Source of the DNA: Deltaproteobacteria bacterium
GTDB taxonomy: Bacteria; Myxococcota_A; Polyangia; GCA-2747355; JADLHG01
Direction of reading: 5' to 3'
DNA length: 45,007 nt
NCBI GenBank assembly: GCA_020848905.1
Contig: JADLHG010000020.1
Coordinates: 72,230 to 117,236, forward strand
Position numbers and translations under genes: made by a program. The notes beneath the pieces were generated by a model. It was not told the DNA's origin. It searched no databases and worked only from the letters and a program-made list of their open reading frames with translations. Shown in pieces: positions 16,236 to 29,883 of the stretch. Each line of letters opens with the position of its first letter. Position 1 is the stretch's first letter.

Positions 16236-18554
16236 TTACCCGTCCCCGTTCAGGCCATCGATGAGCTGTTTGTGCGTCTTGTAGAGCCGGCTGTTGTACG
16301 AGCGCAGCGTCGAGGCGATGGCCGCCTTCACGTCGGCGCTCGTGGCGCCGCTCTGCAGGAGCGCGACGAGCTGCGGCTCGGCGTTGCGATCCCCCGACCG
16401 GATGAGCATGCGCGCGGCAGTGGCCACCACCTGCGTGTCCTTGTCCCCGAGCGCGGTGACGAGGAGCGGCCGGAGCGAGGCGTCGGGCTGATAGCCGAGG
16501 TTGTTGAGCATGGTCTTGCGCTCGCCGGAGTCGGCCGTGCGGTAGCGGTCGGTGATCGCCTCCAGCGCCTGCTTGCCGCCGATGCGGGCCAGGGCGCGCG
16601 TGGCCTCGTCGACGCTCTCCTTGTCGTTCAGCGCCTGGCTGAGCGCGCCGACGGCCTTCGGGGTGCCGAGCTGCCCGAGCGCCGTGAGCGCAGCCGACTT
16701 CTGCCCGCCGCGCCCCGCCGCCGCGTCGAGGAGCGTGCGCTCGGCGTCGGCCCCGCCCACCTGGCCGAGCTGCTTGAGCGCCGCGAGCGAGACCTCCTTG
16801 TCCGGGTGCTGCGCCGCCTTGAGCAGAAGGTCCGCGTGTTCCGCGCCGCCGAGGGCCGAGACGACACGTTCGCGGGCGGCGGCCGGCGCCGTCCGGTCGT
16901 CGAGCATCCCGGCGAGGTGCCGCCTCGTCTCGGGGTCCTTCATCTGCGCCAGGGCCCAGGTCGCGCTGTAGTGGTCCTGCGAATCCGGATCCTTCAGCAG
17001 GTCGAGGAGCGCGGTGCGCGCCTCGGGACCACCGAGCCGGCCGAGGGCGTGGATCGCCGATCCCCGGCTGGCCTGCGGACCGGTCTTCAGCAGATCCACG
17101 AGCGTGGGGACGGCTTCCTTGCCCCCGAGCTTGGCCAGCGCGTCCACGGCGGTGTGGGTCAGGCGGTAGTCCCCGGACTGCGCGGCCTTGAGGAAGAGCT
17201 CCTTCGAGGCCGGGTCTCCGAGGCTGGCGAGCTCGCGCAGCGCCGCGCTCTTGAGCTGGCTGCTGCCGTCGCGGTACGCCTGCTCGAGGAGCGGGAGCGC
17301 GCTCTTGCCCTGGCGCGAGGCGAGCTCGTGCAGCGCGCTCGAGCTCACGCGCGGGCCGCCGCTGGTAACGAGCTCGCGCAGCGTCCCGTCCACGTCGGCG
17401 CCGCGGAGCTGCGACAGCGCGTGGAGGGCGGCCACCTGGGTCTCCGCCGCGCCGCTCTTGGCGGCGGACAGGAGCGCCGCGCGCGCCCCGGGGTCCTTCA
17501 TCTCGGCCAGCGCGGAGGCCACGCCGTAGGCGTTCTTTCCGGTGCGCAAGAGCTCGATCAAGGTCTGCCGCGCCTCGGGCGAGCCGTTGCGGCCGAGCGC
17601 GCGGATCGCCTCCCCCTGTCCCTCCTCGGGCCCTTCCTTGGCGGCCTTGATCAGCGCCTGCTGCGCGAGCGGCCCGTCGCTCTCGCCGAGCGCGGAGAGC
17701 GCCGCGCGGGCGAGCTCGGGGTCGCGGCTCCCGCTGAAGCTCGCGAGGAGCATCTGCACTTCGTCGCCGCCGTACTGGCCGAGCGCCTCGAGCGCGGCGG
17801 GACGCAGGCTCGCCTCCCCCTCCTGTACGAGGCGCACGAGCGCGGTCTTGGCCTCGGGACTGCCGTGGCTGCCGAGCGCGGCGACGGCCCGCTCTCGCAC
17901 CTTGCGTTCGGGGTCGGCTGCGAGCTGCGCCAGCACGGTCAGGGCGCTGGGCGCACCCGATTCGCCGAGAGCTCCGACGGCGCTCAGCCGCGCGGACTCC
18001 TCGCGGTCCTGGGCCAGCTTGACGAGCGTCTCCACCGCACGCTCCCCGCCGAGCGCCCCGAGCGCGTCGAGCACCTGCGCGCGCCCGGACCGCTGCTCCT
18101 CGCTCTCGAGCAGCTCGAGGAGCTTCCCCTCGGCATCGGGGCTCCCCGTCTGCCCTAGCGCGCGGATCGCTCGCTGGGCCAGGTGCCGCCGCGTCCCCTG
18201 CGCGATCTCCGCCAGCTCCGCCACCGCCTCGCGCGTGCCGAGCCGCCCGAGCTCCTGGATCGCGTTCAGCCGGACGCGGTCGTTCGCGGCGCTGCGGTAG
18301 AGCTCGATCACCGCGGCGGTGGCCTTCGGGCTCCCGCTCCGTCCGAGCTTGTGCAGCATCCGCACGCGTTCGGCGTACCCCGCCGACGAGAGCTGCTCCT
18401 TCAGCTCGGCCACCGCGCCGTCGCGGTCCAGGTCGAGCGGCTCCCGCGCGCTCGAGGGGCGCCGCAGCCAGGACCACCCGGTCGCCGCCACGAGCAGGGC
18501 GCACGCGCCGAGGAGCCACCGACTTCGCCTGCGGACACGCGCCAGCTCCTGCAT
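16236..18554 (-). CDS. large HEAT-repeat protein with one membrane anchor
   Basis: A 772-residue protein. I start it at the ATG at 18554, which has a strong AAAGAGGAGG site; the frame extends to 18644 but without one. An N-terminal helix (WLLGACALLVAATGWSWL) follows a basic RVRRRSR segment, so the rest is probably outside the cytoplasm. The body is about 20 copies of a roughly 30-residue HEAT/PBS-lyase-type repeat (patterns such as ALGRLGGPEARTALLDLLKD and ALAQMKDPETRRHL). Such alpha-solenoids are protein-binding scaffolds; no enzyme motif is seen. It is divergent from the VWA gene at 19035. Confidence 0.85.
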   Translation of the reverse strand: MQELARVRRRSRWLLGACALLVAATGWSWLRRPSSAREPLDLDRDGAVAELKEQLSSAGYAERVRMLHKLGRSGSPKATAAVIELYRSAANDRVRLNAIQELGRLGTREAVAELAEIAQGTRRHLAQRAIRALGQTGSPDAEGKLLELLESEEQRSGRAQVLDALGALGGERAVETLVKLAQDREESARLSAVGALGESGAPSALTVLAQLAADPERKVRERAVAALGSHGSPEAKTALVRLVQEGEASLRPAALEALGQYGGDEVQMLLASFSGSRDPELARAALSALGESDGPLAQQALIKAAKEGPEEGQGEAIRALGRNGSPEARQTLIELLRTGKNAYGVASALAEMKDPGARAALLSAAKSGAAETQVAALHALSQLRGADVDGTLRELVTSGGPRVSSSALHELASRQGKSALPLLEQAYRDGSSQLKSAALRELASLGDPASKELFLKAAQSGDYRLTHTAVDALAKLGGKEAVPTLVDLLKTGPQASRGSAIHALGRLGGPEARTALLDLLKDPDSQDHYSATWALAQMKDPETRRHLAGMLDDRTAPAAARERVVSALGGAEHADLLLKAAQHPDKEVSLAALKQLGQVGGADAERTLLDAAAGRGGQKSAALTALGQLGTPKAVGALSQALNDKESVDEATRALARIGGKQALEAITDRYRTADSGERKTMLNNLGYQPDASLRPLLVTALGDKDTQVVATAARMLIRSGDRNAEPQLVALLQSGATSADVKAAIASTLRSYNSRLYKTHKQLIDGLNGDG

Positions 18555-18656
18555 CGGTTCCTCCTCTTTCGAGCGGGCCGCGGGGGGGCGGCCGACGCCT
18601 CTTCCTACGTCCTGGGACAGCCGCCTCTTGCGCGCGGTTCCCAACCTTCTTGCGAA

Positions 18657-18826
18657 CCTTAGGGCCCGGCCCGGAACAACCTGCTCATTGTGGCGGCCGA
18701 TCCATCGCGACCAGCGTCGTTGCTCGTCGGTTGCTTACCGACGGGTAGGCGCACTCCTCGCGCCTCGCTGGCCGCGCGCCTCGACCACCACAACCCGATC
18801 ATCTTGTTCCGCGCCGGGCCCTTAGG
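18657..18826. repeat. long imperfect inverted repeat (possible MITE or structured element)
   Basis: The terminal 23 nt at 18657-18679 (CCTTAGGGCCCGGCCCGG…) and 18804-18826 are reverse complements with two mismatches. Aligning inward, the arms stay similar to about 18717 and 18766, roughly 60 nt per arm with a few gaps. The loop has its own 7-bp stem (18725-18743, CGTCGGT/ACCGACG). The whole lies in the divergent gap between the HEAT-repeat gene and the VWA gene (18555-19034). I see no ORF in it. It could be a miniature transposable element or a transcribed structured RNA; the sequence does not decide this. Confidence 0.55.
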
Positions 18827-18960
18827 CGCGGCCCGCTCCTCCTCGGTCCGCGCCGCGCCCCATGGCGGCGGAAGTAGGATCTCTCCGCAGAAGGTGCGCA
18901 AGCCGCGGAGGCGCCGCCCGCTTGAGCTACAAGTACGCAACATAAAAGGAGGAATGAACG

Positions 18961-18989
18961 TTGACCCGGGCCCGGGCACCCTCTAGGAT
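18961..18989 (+). promoter_or_regulatory. sigma70-type promoter of the VWA/MopE cluster
   Basis: TTGACC (18961-18966) and TAGGAT (18984-18989) are separated by exactly 17 nt, 46 nt ahead of the ATG at 19035. An equally spaced TTGACC/TACGAT pair stands before the paralogous gene (21470-21498), which supports both. Confidence 0.55.
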
Positions 18990-19034
18990 CTATTGATTTC
19001 AAGATCGTTGGCGTATTAGCGGGGAGTATCTTCG

Positions 19035-21440
<2,406 letters not shown>

Positions 21441-21469
21441 GCGGCGCACTCTTGACGATCGGCTCCAAA

Positions 21470-21498
21470 TTGACCGGCCCCTTCGGACCTCCTACGAT
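21470..21498 (+). promoter_or_regulatory. sigma70-type promoter of the second VWA/MopE gene
   Basis: TTGACC (21470-21475) and TACGAT (21493-21498) with a 17-nt spacer, 53 nt ahead of ATG 21552 and in the 111-bp gap between the paralogues. Its layout matches the promoter before copy 1, so each copy may be transcribed separately. Confidence 0.5.
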
Positions 21499-21551
21499 GA
21501 CGACTCACGCAATCGATCGGGGCGTCGGAAGGCTTGCCGGGAGGGAGGCGC

Positions 21552-24122
<2,571 letters not shown>

Positions 24123-24160
24123 GACGTAACGTGACCTTCGTTAGCATGGAGATTCGGACG

Positions 24161-25717
24161 ATGAGACCTCGGCTCTTGCTCGCTCTGGTGCTCGGCCTCG
24201 CAGCCTGCAGCCAGGACCCCTACAAGCTCCGCGAGTACGGTGACGGCGGGTCGGGCACCGGCGACGGAGGGTGGCAAGACGCGATCGTCCACGCCGACGC
24301 GCGCAAGCCCGACTCGACGCCGGACGTGCGGCCCTTTCAGGACATGACCTTCGACGCGTGCCGGGTGCAGACGGAGGTCTGCAACAACGCGGACGACAAC
24401 TGCGACGGGCAGATCGACGAGGGCCTCGACAAGCTCGGGGACGTTCGGTACTGCGACGGCTGCAAGGGCTGCAAGGACCTCCTCGCCAAGAACGCGTTTC
24501 CGGCCTGCCAGGCGGGCAAGTGCACCATCGGGAGCTGCCAGGCGGGCTGGATCGACTTCGACAAGGACGCCTCGAACGGGTGCGAGTTCAAGTGCACGCC
24601 CACCGGCGTCGAGATCTGCGACGGCGTCGACAACGACTGCAACCAGAAGATCGACGACAACGTGAAGGCGCCGACGGGGATCTGCAAGAACCTCGGCCCG
24701 TGCGCGGGGGCGGCGGCGACCTGCAAGGGCAAGGACGGCTGGCAGTGCCAGTACGGCGGGGCCGTCGAGCTCCAGCCTTGCACCACCGACCCGCAGTGCG
24801 GCGCGGGCAACAAGTGCGTGGGCGGCTTCTGCCCGAACGTGGTCATCGCCGATGAGAAGCGGTGCGACGGCGTGGACGGGGATTGCGACGGGCTGGCCGA
24901 CGATCCGTGGACCAATCAGTCGTTGCCCACGGCGATTGGCAAGGAGTGCGACGTGGACAACCCACCGAAGAAGGGCATCTGCCGCAGCGTGGGCGAGTTC
25001 GCGTGCGACGCGTCGGGGACCAAGACCTCGTGCAAGCTCAAGACGGCGGGGCGGAGCCCGGGGGCGGAGCTCTGCAACGGGCTCGACGACGACTGCAACG
25101 GCACGGTGGACGACAACGTGACCGACGAGCAGTGGGTGCCGGTCGCGGGGACGCCGGCCTTCCAGATCTTCAAGTACGAGGCGAGCCGCCCGGATGCGAC
25201 CGCGGGGGCGGCGGGGATCGACTCGAACGGCCGGCCCTGCTCGGTGGCGAAGCGCCTCCCCTGGGGGAGCGTGACCAAGGAGGACGCCCTCGCGGCCTGC
25301 CGGCGCGTCGGGGCGCGGCTCTGCACGAAGGCCGAGTGGGAGTCGGCGTGCAAGGGGTTCTTGAACGCGAAGTTCCCCTACGGGGACGCGTTCCAGCCCA
25401 ATACCTGCAACGGCCGCGCGTACGACTCGAACCCCGGGACGCCGGCGAACGACGACGAGGCGCTGGTCACGGATCAGCCCACGGCCTGCGTGAGCACGGT
25501 GGCCGGGGGCCAGGTGCTGAACCTGAGCGGCAACCTGAAGGAGTGGATCGCCACCAGCTACAGCGGGCAGACGCCGGCGGGCTACGCGATCAAGGGCGGG
25601 GCCTACGACACGCCGAGCATCGCGGACCACGGCGACGGGCTCTCCTGCACCTACGACCTGCCGGCTCCGGGGGCGACGCTCCAGCTCCCCACCCTCGGTT
25701 TCCGCTGCTGCAAGTAG
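24161..25717 (+). CDS. MopE-repeat lipoprotein with a C-terminal sulfatase-modifying-factor (SUMF1/FGE-like) domain
   Basis: A 518-residue lipoprotein. I choose ATG 24161 (GGAG 9 nt upstream) because it gives an exact lipoprotein signal, MRPRLLLALVLGLAAC, with Cys16 as the lipidated residue; ATG 24146 is an alternative. A Gly/Asp-rich linker is followed by four MopE-like units (for example CNNADDNCDGQIDEG and CNGLDDDCNGTVDDN). From about residue 325 a SUMF1/FGE-type fold is recognisable: FKYEASRPD, ARLCTKAEWESACKG, SGNLKEWIA and the terminal TLGFRCCK. Family members include the formylglycine-generating enzyme and non-catalytic cofactor-binding relatives; I see no clear active-site Cys pair and no sulfatase nearby, so a binding role is more likely. 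It follows copy 2 by 38 bp and shares its repeat type, so the three genes form one surface cluster. Confidence 0.85.
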   Translation: MRPRLLLALVLGLAACSQDPYKLREYGDGGSGTGDGGWQDAIVHADARKPDSTPDVRPFQDMTFDACRVQTEVCNNADDNCDGQIDEGLDKLGDVRYCDGCKGCKDLLAKNAFPACQAGKCTIGSCQAGWIDFDKDASNGCEFKCTPTGVEICDGVDNDCNQKIDDNVKAPTGICKNLGPCAGAAATCKGKDGWQCQYGGAVELQPCTTDPQCGAGNKCVGGFCPNVVIADEKRCDGVDGDCDGLADDPWTNQSLPTAIGKECDVDNPPKKGICRSVGEFACDASGTKTSCKLKTAGRSPGAELCNGLDDDCNGTVDDNVTDEQWVPVAGTPAFQIFKYEASRPDATAGAAGIDSNGRPCSVAKRLPWGSVTKEDALAACRRVGARLCTKAEWESACKGFLNAKFPYGDAFQPNTCNGRAYDSNPGTPANDDEALVTDQPTACVSTVAGGQVLNLSGNLKEWIATSYSGQTPAGYAIKGGAYDTPSIADHGDGLSCTYDLPAPGATLQLPTLGFRCCK

Positions 25718-25745
25718 TGGTCTTCCTGCGCCGCGAGGCCTCCTC

Positions 25746-27158
25746 ATGAGCTGGGGCGCGATCGTCCCGCTGGCCGTCCTGGGGCTCTTCTTCGGGGCGC
25801 TGCTCTCCTTCCGTCCCGGGAGGCGCCTGCTCGTCACCGTGAGCATCGGCCTGAAGTACCTCCTCCTGCGGTTCGCCGACCTGGTCGGCCTGCGGCGCCT
25901 CTGGGCGGCCATGACGGGGGGGACCTACGCGCGGCTCACGCGGCCCGGCACGCTGCGGCTGGCCTTCGAGGACCTCGGGCCGACGTACATCAAGCTCGGG
26001 CAGATCATCGCCTCGAGCCCCGGGCTCTTCACCCCCCCCTACGTCGAGGAGTTCCGGAGCTGCCTCGATTCGGTGCGACCGTTCTCCTTCGAGACAGTGA
26101 AGCACATCCTCCTGCGCGAGCTGGGCGAGAAGGGCGCTCAGCTCACGGTGGACCCGAAGCCCCTCGCCTCCGCGTCGATCGCGCAGGTCCACGCCGCGAC
26201 CTTCGCCGACGGACGGCAGGTGGTGGTGAAGGTTCAGCGCCCGAACATCGAGAAGCGCGTCACCGCCGACGTGCACATCATGCACTTCGGGGCGCGCGTG
26301 GCGGCGGCCGTGAGCCGCGACGTGGCGCTGGCCAACCCCACCGGCGTGATCGAGGACTTCGGCGAGACCATCCGCGAGGAGCTCGACTTCACGAAAGAGG
26401 GGCGCAACATGGACGAGTTCAACCGCATCATGGTCGAGCTCGGGCACGAGAACGTGCGCGCCCCCGAGGTGCTGTGGGACTTCACCACCAAGCACGTGCT
26501 CACCATGGAGCGCTTCTTCGGCTACAACGTCGACGACGTGGAGTCGATCCGCGCCGCGAACCTGGACGCGGAGACGATGCTCCTCACGGGGATGCGCGCC
26601 TGGTTCCAGTGCGTGATGTTCTACGGCCTCTTTCACGGGGACGTGCACGCCGGGAACCTGATGTGGTTGAAGGACGGGCGCATCGGGCTGCTCGACTTCG
26701 GCATCGTGGGGCGCTTCGACGACCTGCGGCGCACTCTCGTCGCGCGCTACGTGATGGCCATGGCCACCGGGCAGTACGGCGACCTCTCGCGCGTGGTGGT
26801 GGAGATGGGCGGGGTGAAGAAGGGGGTCGACGTGGACGCGCTGGCGGCGGACATGGCGAAGGCCTACGGCCCGATGCGCGAGAAGACCTTCGCGCAGCTC
26901 AAGTTCAGCGACCTCCTGCCCAACATCCTGGCCATGGCGCGGCGGCACGGCGCGCGGCTGCCGAAGGAGTTCATCCTGATCATCAAGCAGGTGCTCTACT
27001 TCGACCGCTACGCGCGGCTCCTCGCCCCCGACCTGAATATCTTCTCCGACCCGCGGGTCTTCCTGAGCCTGGCCGAGGACGTCCAGCGCGCGCTCGCCCT
27101 GACCGCGTCGAAGGCCCCGCCACAAGCCACCGCGGTCGTCGAGGCGGCGCCGACGTAG
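25746..27158 (+). CDS. ABC1/UbiB-family atypical kinase-like protein
   Basis: A 470-residue protein of the ABC1/UbiB/COQ8 atypical kinase family, linked in other organisms to quinone lipid biosynthesis or homeostasis. An N-terminal hydrophobic helix (about 3-20) suggests membrane association. The family KxGQ motif is TYIKLGQ (Lys83). ASASIAQVHAA and VVVKVQRPN form the ATP pocket, HGDVHAGNL (about 297-305) the catalytic loop and LLDFGIVGR (from about 316) the metal site. It follows the lipoprotein by 28 bp in the same direction but no functional link is evident. A role in quinone supply would fit the respiratory genes downstream, but this is inference. Confidence 0.9.
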   Translation: MSWGAIVPLAVLGLFFGALLSFRPGRRLLVTVSIGLKYLLLRFADLVGLRRLWAAMTGGTYARLTRPGTLRLAFEDLGPTYIKLGQIIASSPGLFTPPYVEEFRSCLDSVRPFSFETVKHILLRELGEKGAQLTVDPKPLASASIAQVHAATFADGRQVVVKVQRPNIEKRVTADVHIMHFGARVAAAVSRDVALANPTGVIEDFGETIREELDFTKEGRNMDEFNRIMVELGHENVRAPEVLWDFTTKHVLTMERFFGYNVDDVESIRAANLDAETMLLTGMRAWFQCVMFYGLFHGDVHAGNLMWLKDGRIGLLDFGIVGRFDDLRRTLVARYVMAMATGQYGDLSRVVVEMGGVKKGVDVDALAADMAKAYGPMREKTFAQLKFSDLLPNILAMARRHGARLPKEFILIIKQVLYFDRYARLLAPDLNIFSDPRVFLSLAEDVQRALALTASKAPPQATAVVEAAPT

Positions 27159-27176
27159 CGGAGAGGGCCAATGGGG

Positions 27177-27206
27177 TTGTTTTCGTTATTGTCTTCAGAC
27201 GATAAT
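27177..27206 (+). promoter_or_regulatory. promoter of the Fic gene with an overlapping dyad operator
   Basis: TTGTTT (27177-27182) and GATAAT (27201-27206) are separated by 18 nt. Within it TTATTGTCT (27186-27194) and AGACGATAA (27197-27205) form an inverted repeat with one mismatch and a 2-nt centre, covering the spacer and the -10 box. A repressor bound there would block polymerase. This stretch is AT-rich compared with its surroundings. Confidence 0.5.
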
Positions 27207-27249
27207 AGAGCCGAGGCTTGTTTTCGCCGCCGCAAACGAGGACGACGCC

Positions 27250-28395
27250 ATGGCCAAGACGCGGGCTTCGGGGAGGAAGCTTAGGGGCGAGGGCTTCTGG
27301 GCCTTCGTCCCCGACCCGTTACCGCCCGCATTCACGTGGACGGCAGGGCTCGTGCGAGCGCTGTCTGATGCCGACCGAGCGGTAGGGAGGCTCGCCGGAG
27401 AGGGAGGGCGCCTCCCCAACCCGCATCTGCTGATTCGCCCCTTCCTTCGCCGCGAAGCGGTGCTCTCCAGCAGGATCGAGGGGACCCAGGCTACTCTCGG
27501 TGAGTTGCTGGCCGCCGAGGCTGGGGCCGGCGTCGAGCGGAGCCCGGCTGACCTGCGCGAGGTAGCAAATTACGTCGTTGCCCTCGAACACGGGTTGGAG
27601 CGGTTGAAGGTGCTGCCGCTGTCCCTGAGACTCATTCGAGAGGTCCACGGACGCCTCATGGAAGGCGTCCGTGGGAACCCGTCCAGGCCGGGTGAGTTCC
27701 GTCGCATCCAGAACTGGATCGGTCCGCCGGGCTGTACGCTTTCCAACGCCTCCTATGTCCCGCCGCCGGTCCCCGAGATGAAGGCCTGCCTCGGGGCGCT
27801 GGAGAAGTTCCTCCACGAGCGGACCATGCCCCCGCTGGCGCAGATTGGGCTAGCCCACTATCAGTTCGAGGCCATTCATCCCTTCCTCGACGGCAATGGG
27901 CGTGTGGGGCGTCTGCTGATCACCCTCTTTCTCGTCGAGCGCGAGGTTCTGCCGGCGCCGCTCCTGTACCTGAGCGCCTTCTTCGAGGCGACCCGCCAAG
28001 ACTATTACGGCTATCTGCGCGGCGTGAGCAACCGAGGGGAATGGCAACCCTGGCTCGAATACTTCCTGAACGGAGTGGCCCGTCAGGCGGAGGACGCCCT
28101 CGACCGCTCCAGGCAGATCAACGATCTCCTCTCGGAATGGCGCAGGGCGGTCGCCGGCGCGGCCTCGAGGGCCTCAACCCAGCTCGTCGACCTGCTCGCC
28201 GCGAATCCCTACTGTACCGTGAAGCGGGTAGCCGCACGGCTGGGCGTCGCCTTCACCACGGCCCAGAGGGCAGTGGACCGGCTCGAGGTACTGTCGATCC
28301 TCTCCAGGACCTCGGAGGCGAAGCGAGATCGGGTCTACGTGGCGCCCGCAATTCTCAGCATCCTGGAGGAGCCCGCGCGGCTCCAGCCGCGGTAG
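27250..28395 (+). CDS. Fic-domain AMP-transferase with built-in inhibitory helix and C-terminal winged helix
   Basis: A 381-residue Fic protein, which modifies protein hydroxyl groups with AMP. The catalytic signature HPFLDGNGRVGR is complete (210-221, His210 catalytic). The N-terminal domain carries the inhibitory motif (S/T)xxxE(G/N) as SSRIEG (73-78) with Glu77, so it is the class II self-inhibited type. A winged-helix DNA-binding-like region (VKRVAARLGVAFTTAQRAVDRLE, about 320-345) lies near the C-terminus. That, together with the palindrome over its promoter, suggests it may repress itself. No antitoxin gene is adjacent, as expected for class II. Its base composition is lower in GC than the gene before it, so it may belong to the acquired segment. 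Confidence 0.92.
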   Translation: MAKTRASGRKLRGEGFWAFVPDPLPPAFTWTAGLVRALSDADRAVGRLAGEGGRLPNPHLLIRPFLRREAVLSSRIEGTQATLGELLAAEAGAGVERSPADLREVANYVVALEHGLERLKVLPLSLRLIREVHGRLMEGVRGNPSRPGEFRRIQNWIGPPGCTLSNASYVPPPVPEMKACLGALEKFLHERTMPPLAQIGLAHYQFEAIHPFLDGNGRVGRLLITLFLVEREVLPAPLLYLSAFFEATRQDYYGYLRGVSNRGEWQPWLEYFLNGVARQAEDALDRSRQINDLLSEWRRAVAGAASRASTQLVDLLAANPYCTVKRVAARLGVAFTTAQRAVDRLEVLSILSRTSEAKRDRVYVAPAILSILEEPARLQPR

Positions 28396-28965
28396 AGAGG
28401 TAGACCCGCACAGGCGCCCCCGAGGAAGGTGGCGATGCGCGCCACGGGCTTCAGGACCCGCCGCTCCAAGGTCCATCCCCCAAGGAGCCCCTCTTCGCGC
28501 GGTGGCTCCCCGGCCAGCTTCCCTCCGGCGTTCGGACATGCTCTTTGCTGGCGGCCTGTACGGGCTCACGGGGCACCACGTGCCCGCCCTCTCGGGGGCG
28601 GCCAGAACGCGAACCCCGAGCTGGGCTGGGGCCCGCTGCTGAAGATGTTCGGCGGCATCGGCACGATCTGGTACGCGTCTGACGCCATCAGGCACGCCGT
28701 CTCGGGTGGCCGCTGGGAACCCGTCCGCGGCTGGGAAAAGGACGCGGGGGCGGGTGCTCGACCTGCCGCGAGTCTGGTCCGCCGCTTCGACCTCGTCGAG
28801 AGGTCCGCATCGGAAGGAATTCGTCTCCCCGCAGACTGATATGGCGGCTGACCGCGAGGTCCCGTGCGACGTCTTCCGCCGCGCTGTAAGCCCCGTGTAA
28901 GTCGCCGCTGCTAGATGTGCCGGGACGCCGCGCCGAGCGCCGCGAGCGAGGAACCGGAGGCCCCG
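28396..28965. other. gene-free gap, with a possible frameshifted remnant
   Basis: 570 bp between the Fic gene and the cytochrome. I see no convincing intact gene. From ATG 28538 one frame reads MLFAGGLYGLTGHHVPALS and then loses sense, while the adjacent frame further on (about 28608-28720) reads ELGWGPLLKMFGGIGTIWYASD. The two could be halves of one membrane protein broken by a frameshift. No FNR-type box (TTGAT-N4-ATCAA) is seen ahead of the nar genes. Confidence 0.3.
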
Positions 28966-29820
28966 ATGACCATGACTGCGCAGTCGTCTGTTCGCCACGC
29001 GTCTCTGACCCTCGCCCCAACGCTTCTTTTCCTAGTCTGGACCCCGACGGTGGCGGTCGCGCAACCGAGCGCCGGCGCGGCGAAGTTCAGTCGTATTTGC
29101 GGTGCCTGCCACACGATCGGGGGAGGACGCAAAGTCGGCCCCGACCTTCAGGGGGTCTTCGGGCGGCGCACCGAGGAGTGGGTGAACAGGTTCGTGCGAT
29201 CCCCGCAGAAGATGATCAGCAGCGGCGACGCCACCGCCGTCCAACTCCAGAAGCAGTTTGGCATGGTGATGCCCGACCCTCCGGTATCCCCGGACGAGGT
29301 GGCGGAGATCCTAGCGTATGTGAAGACCGGCGGCGGACCGTCCGGCGCGCAGCCTCGCGAGCGGCCCGCCACGCCCGAGGCGATCCAAGAAGGACGAGAG
29401 CTCTTTCAGGGCAACCGTCGCTTCACCAATGGCGGCCCCGCTTGTAACTCCTGTCACCACGTCAAGAACGACGCGGTGATCGGGGGTGGCGTGCTGGCTG
29501 CAGAGCTCACCACGGTCTTCGGGCGCATGGGGGCACCCGGCATTCACGCGATCCTGGGCCGGCCGCCGTTTCCCGTGATGGAGGAGGCCTTCCGGGAGCG
29601 GCCGCTCACCGACGACGAGGTCTTCGCTCTCGTGAGCTTCCTTCAGGACGCCGACCGACAGCAGGCATTTCAGCAGCCGCGCGACTACGGATTCAAGCTC
29701 GTCTACAGCGGCGCGGCGGGCTTCCTGGTGCTTATGGGCATGTTTTGGGCCTTCGGACGCCGCAGGAAGAGACGCCCGGTGAATCACGCAATCTTCGAGC
29801 GTCAGGTGAAGACGCAATGA
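28966..29820 (+). CDS. dihaem c-type cytochrome at the head of the nar cluster, C-terminally anchored
   Basis: A 284-residue exported cytochrome; ATG 28966 follows GGAGG by 5 nt and starts the signal peptide (LAPTLLFLVWTPTVAVAQ). Haem motifs are CGACH (45-49) and CNSCH (about 161-165), each with its own class-I cytochrome domain; Met ligands lie in candidates such as MVMPDPP. A single helix near the end (AGFLVLMGMFWAFG) and a basic tail RRRKRRP anchor it. It directly precedes narG, as cytochrome genes do in some bacterial nar operons, for example narC in Thermus. It may take electrons from NarI/quinol, or pass them between NarGHI and other periplasmic oxidoreductases. Confidence 0.88.
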   Translation: MTMTAQSSVRHASLTLAPTLLFLVWTPTVAVAQPSAGAAKFSRICGACHTIGGGRKVGPDLQGVFGRRTEEWVNRFVRSPQKMISSGDATAVQLQKQFGMVMPDPPVSPDEVAEILAYVKTGGGPSGAQPRERPATPEAIQEGRELFQGNRRFTNGGPACNSCHHVKNDAVIGGGVLAAELTTVFGRMGAPGIHAILGRPPFPVMEEAFRERPLTDDEVFALVSFLQDADRQQAFQQPRDYGFKLVYSGAAGFLVLMGMFWAFGRRRKRRPVNHAIFERQVKTQ

Positions 29821-29883
29821 TCGAGGGCCGTGCCGTGAATCGTGCAACGTCGTTGGTCCGCGAAAGACCGGAGAGGTAGAGAC

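Noticed and set aside
18657-18826. An integron attC site
   Set aside because: The ends lack the RYYYAAC and GTTRRRY core sites, and no integrase or cassette array is nearby.
18954-18986. A ten-residue leader ORF after a strong AAGGAGG
   Set aside because: The ribosome site is only one or two bases from the ATG, and the frame overlaps the -35/-10 promoter of the VWA gene, so it would not be on that transcript.
28840-28965. An FNR or NarL box ahead of the nar operon
   Set aside because: I found no TTGAT-N4-ATCAA-like dyad or clear TACYYMT pair in this stretch.
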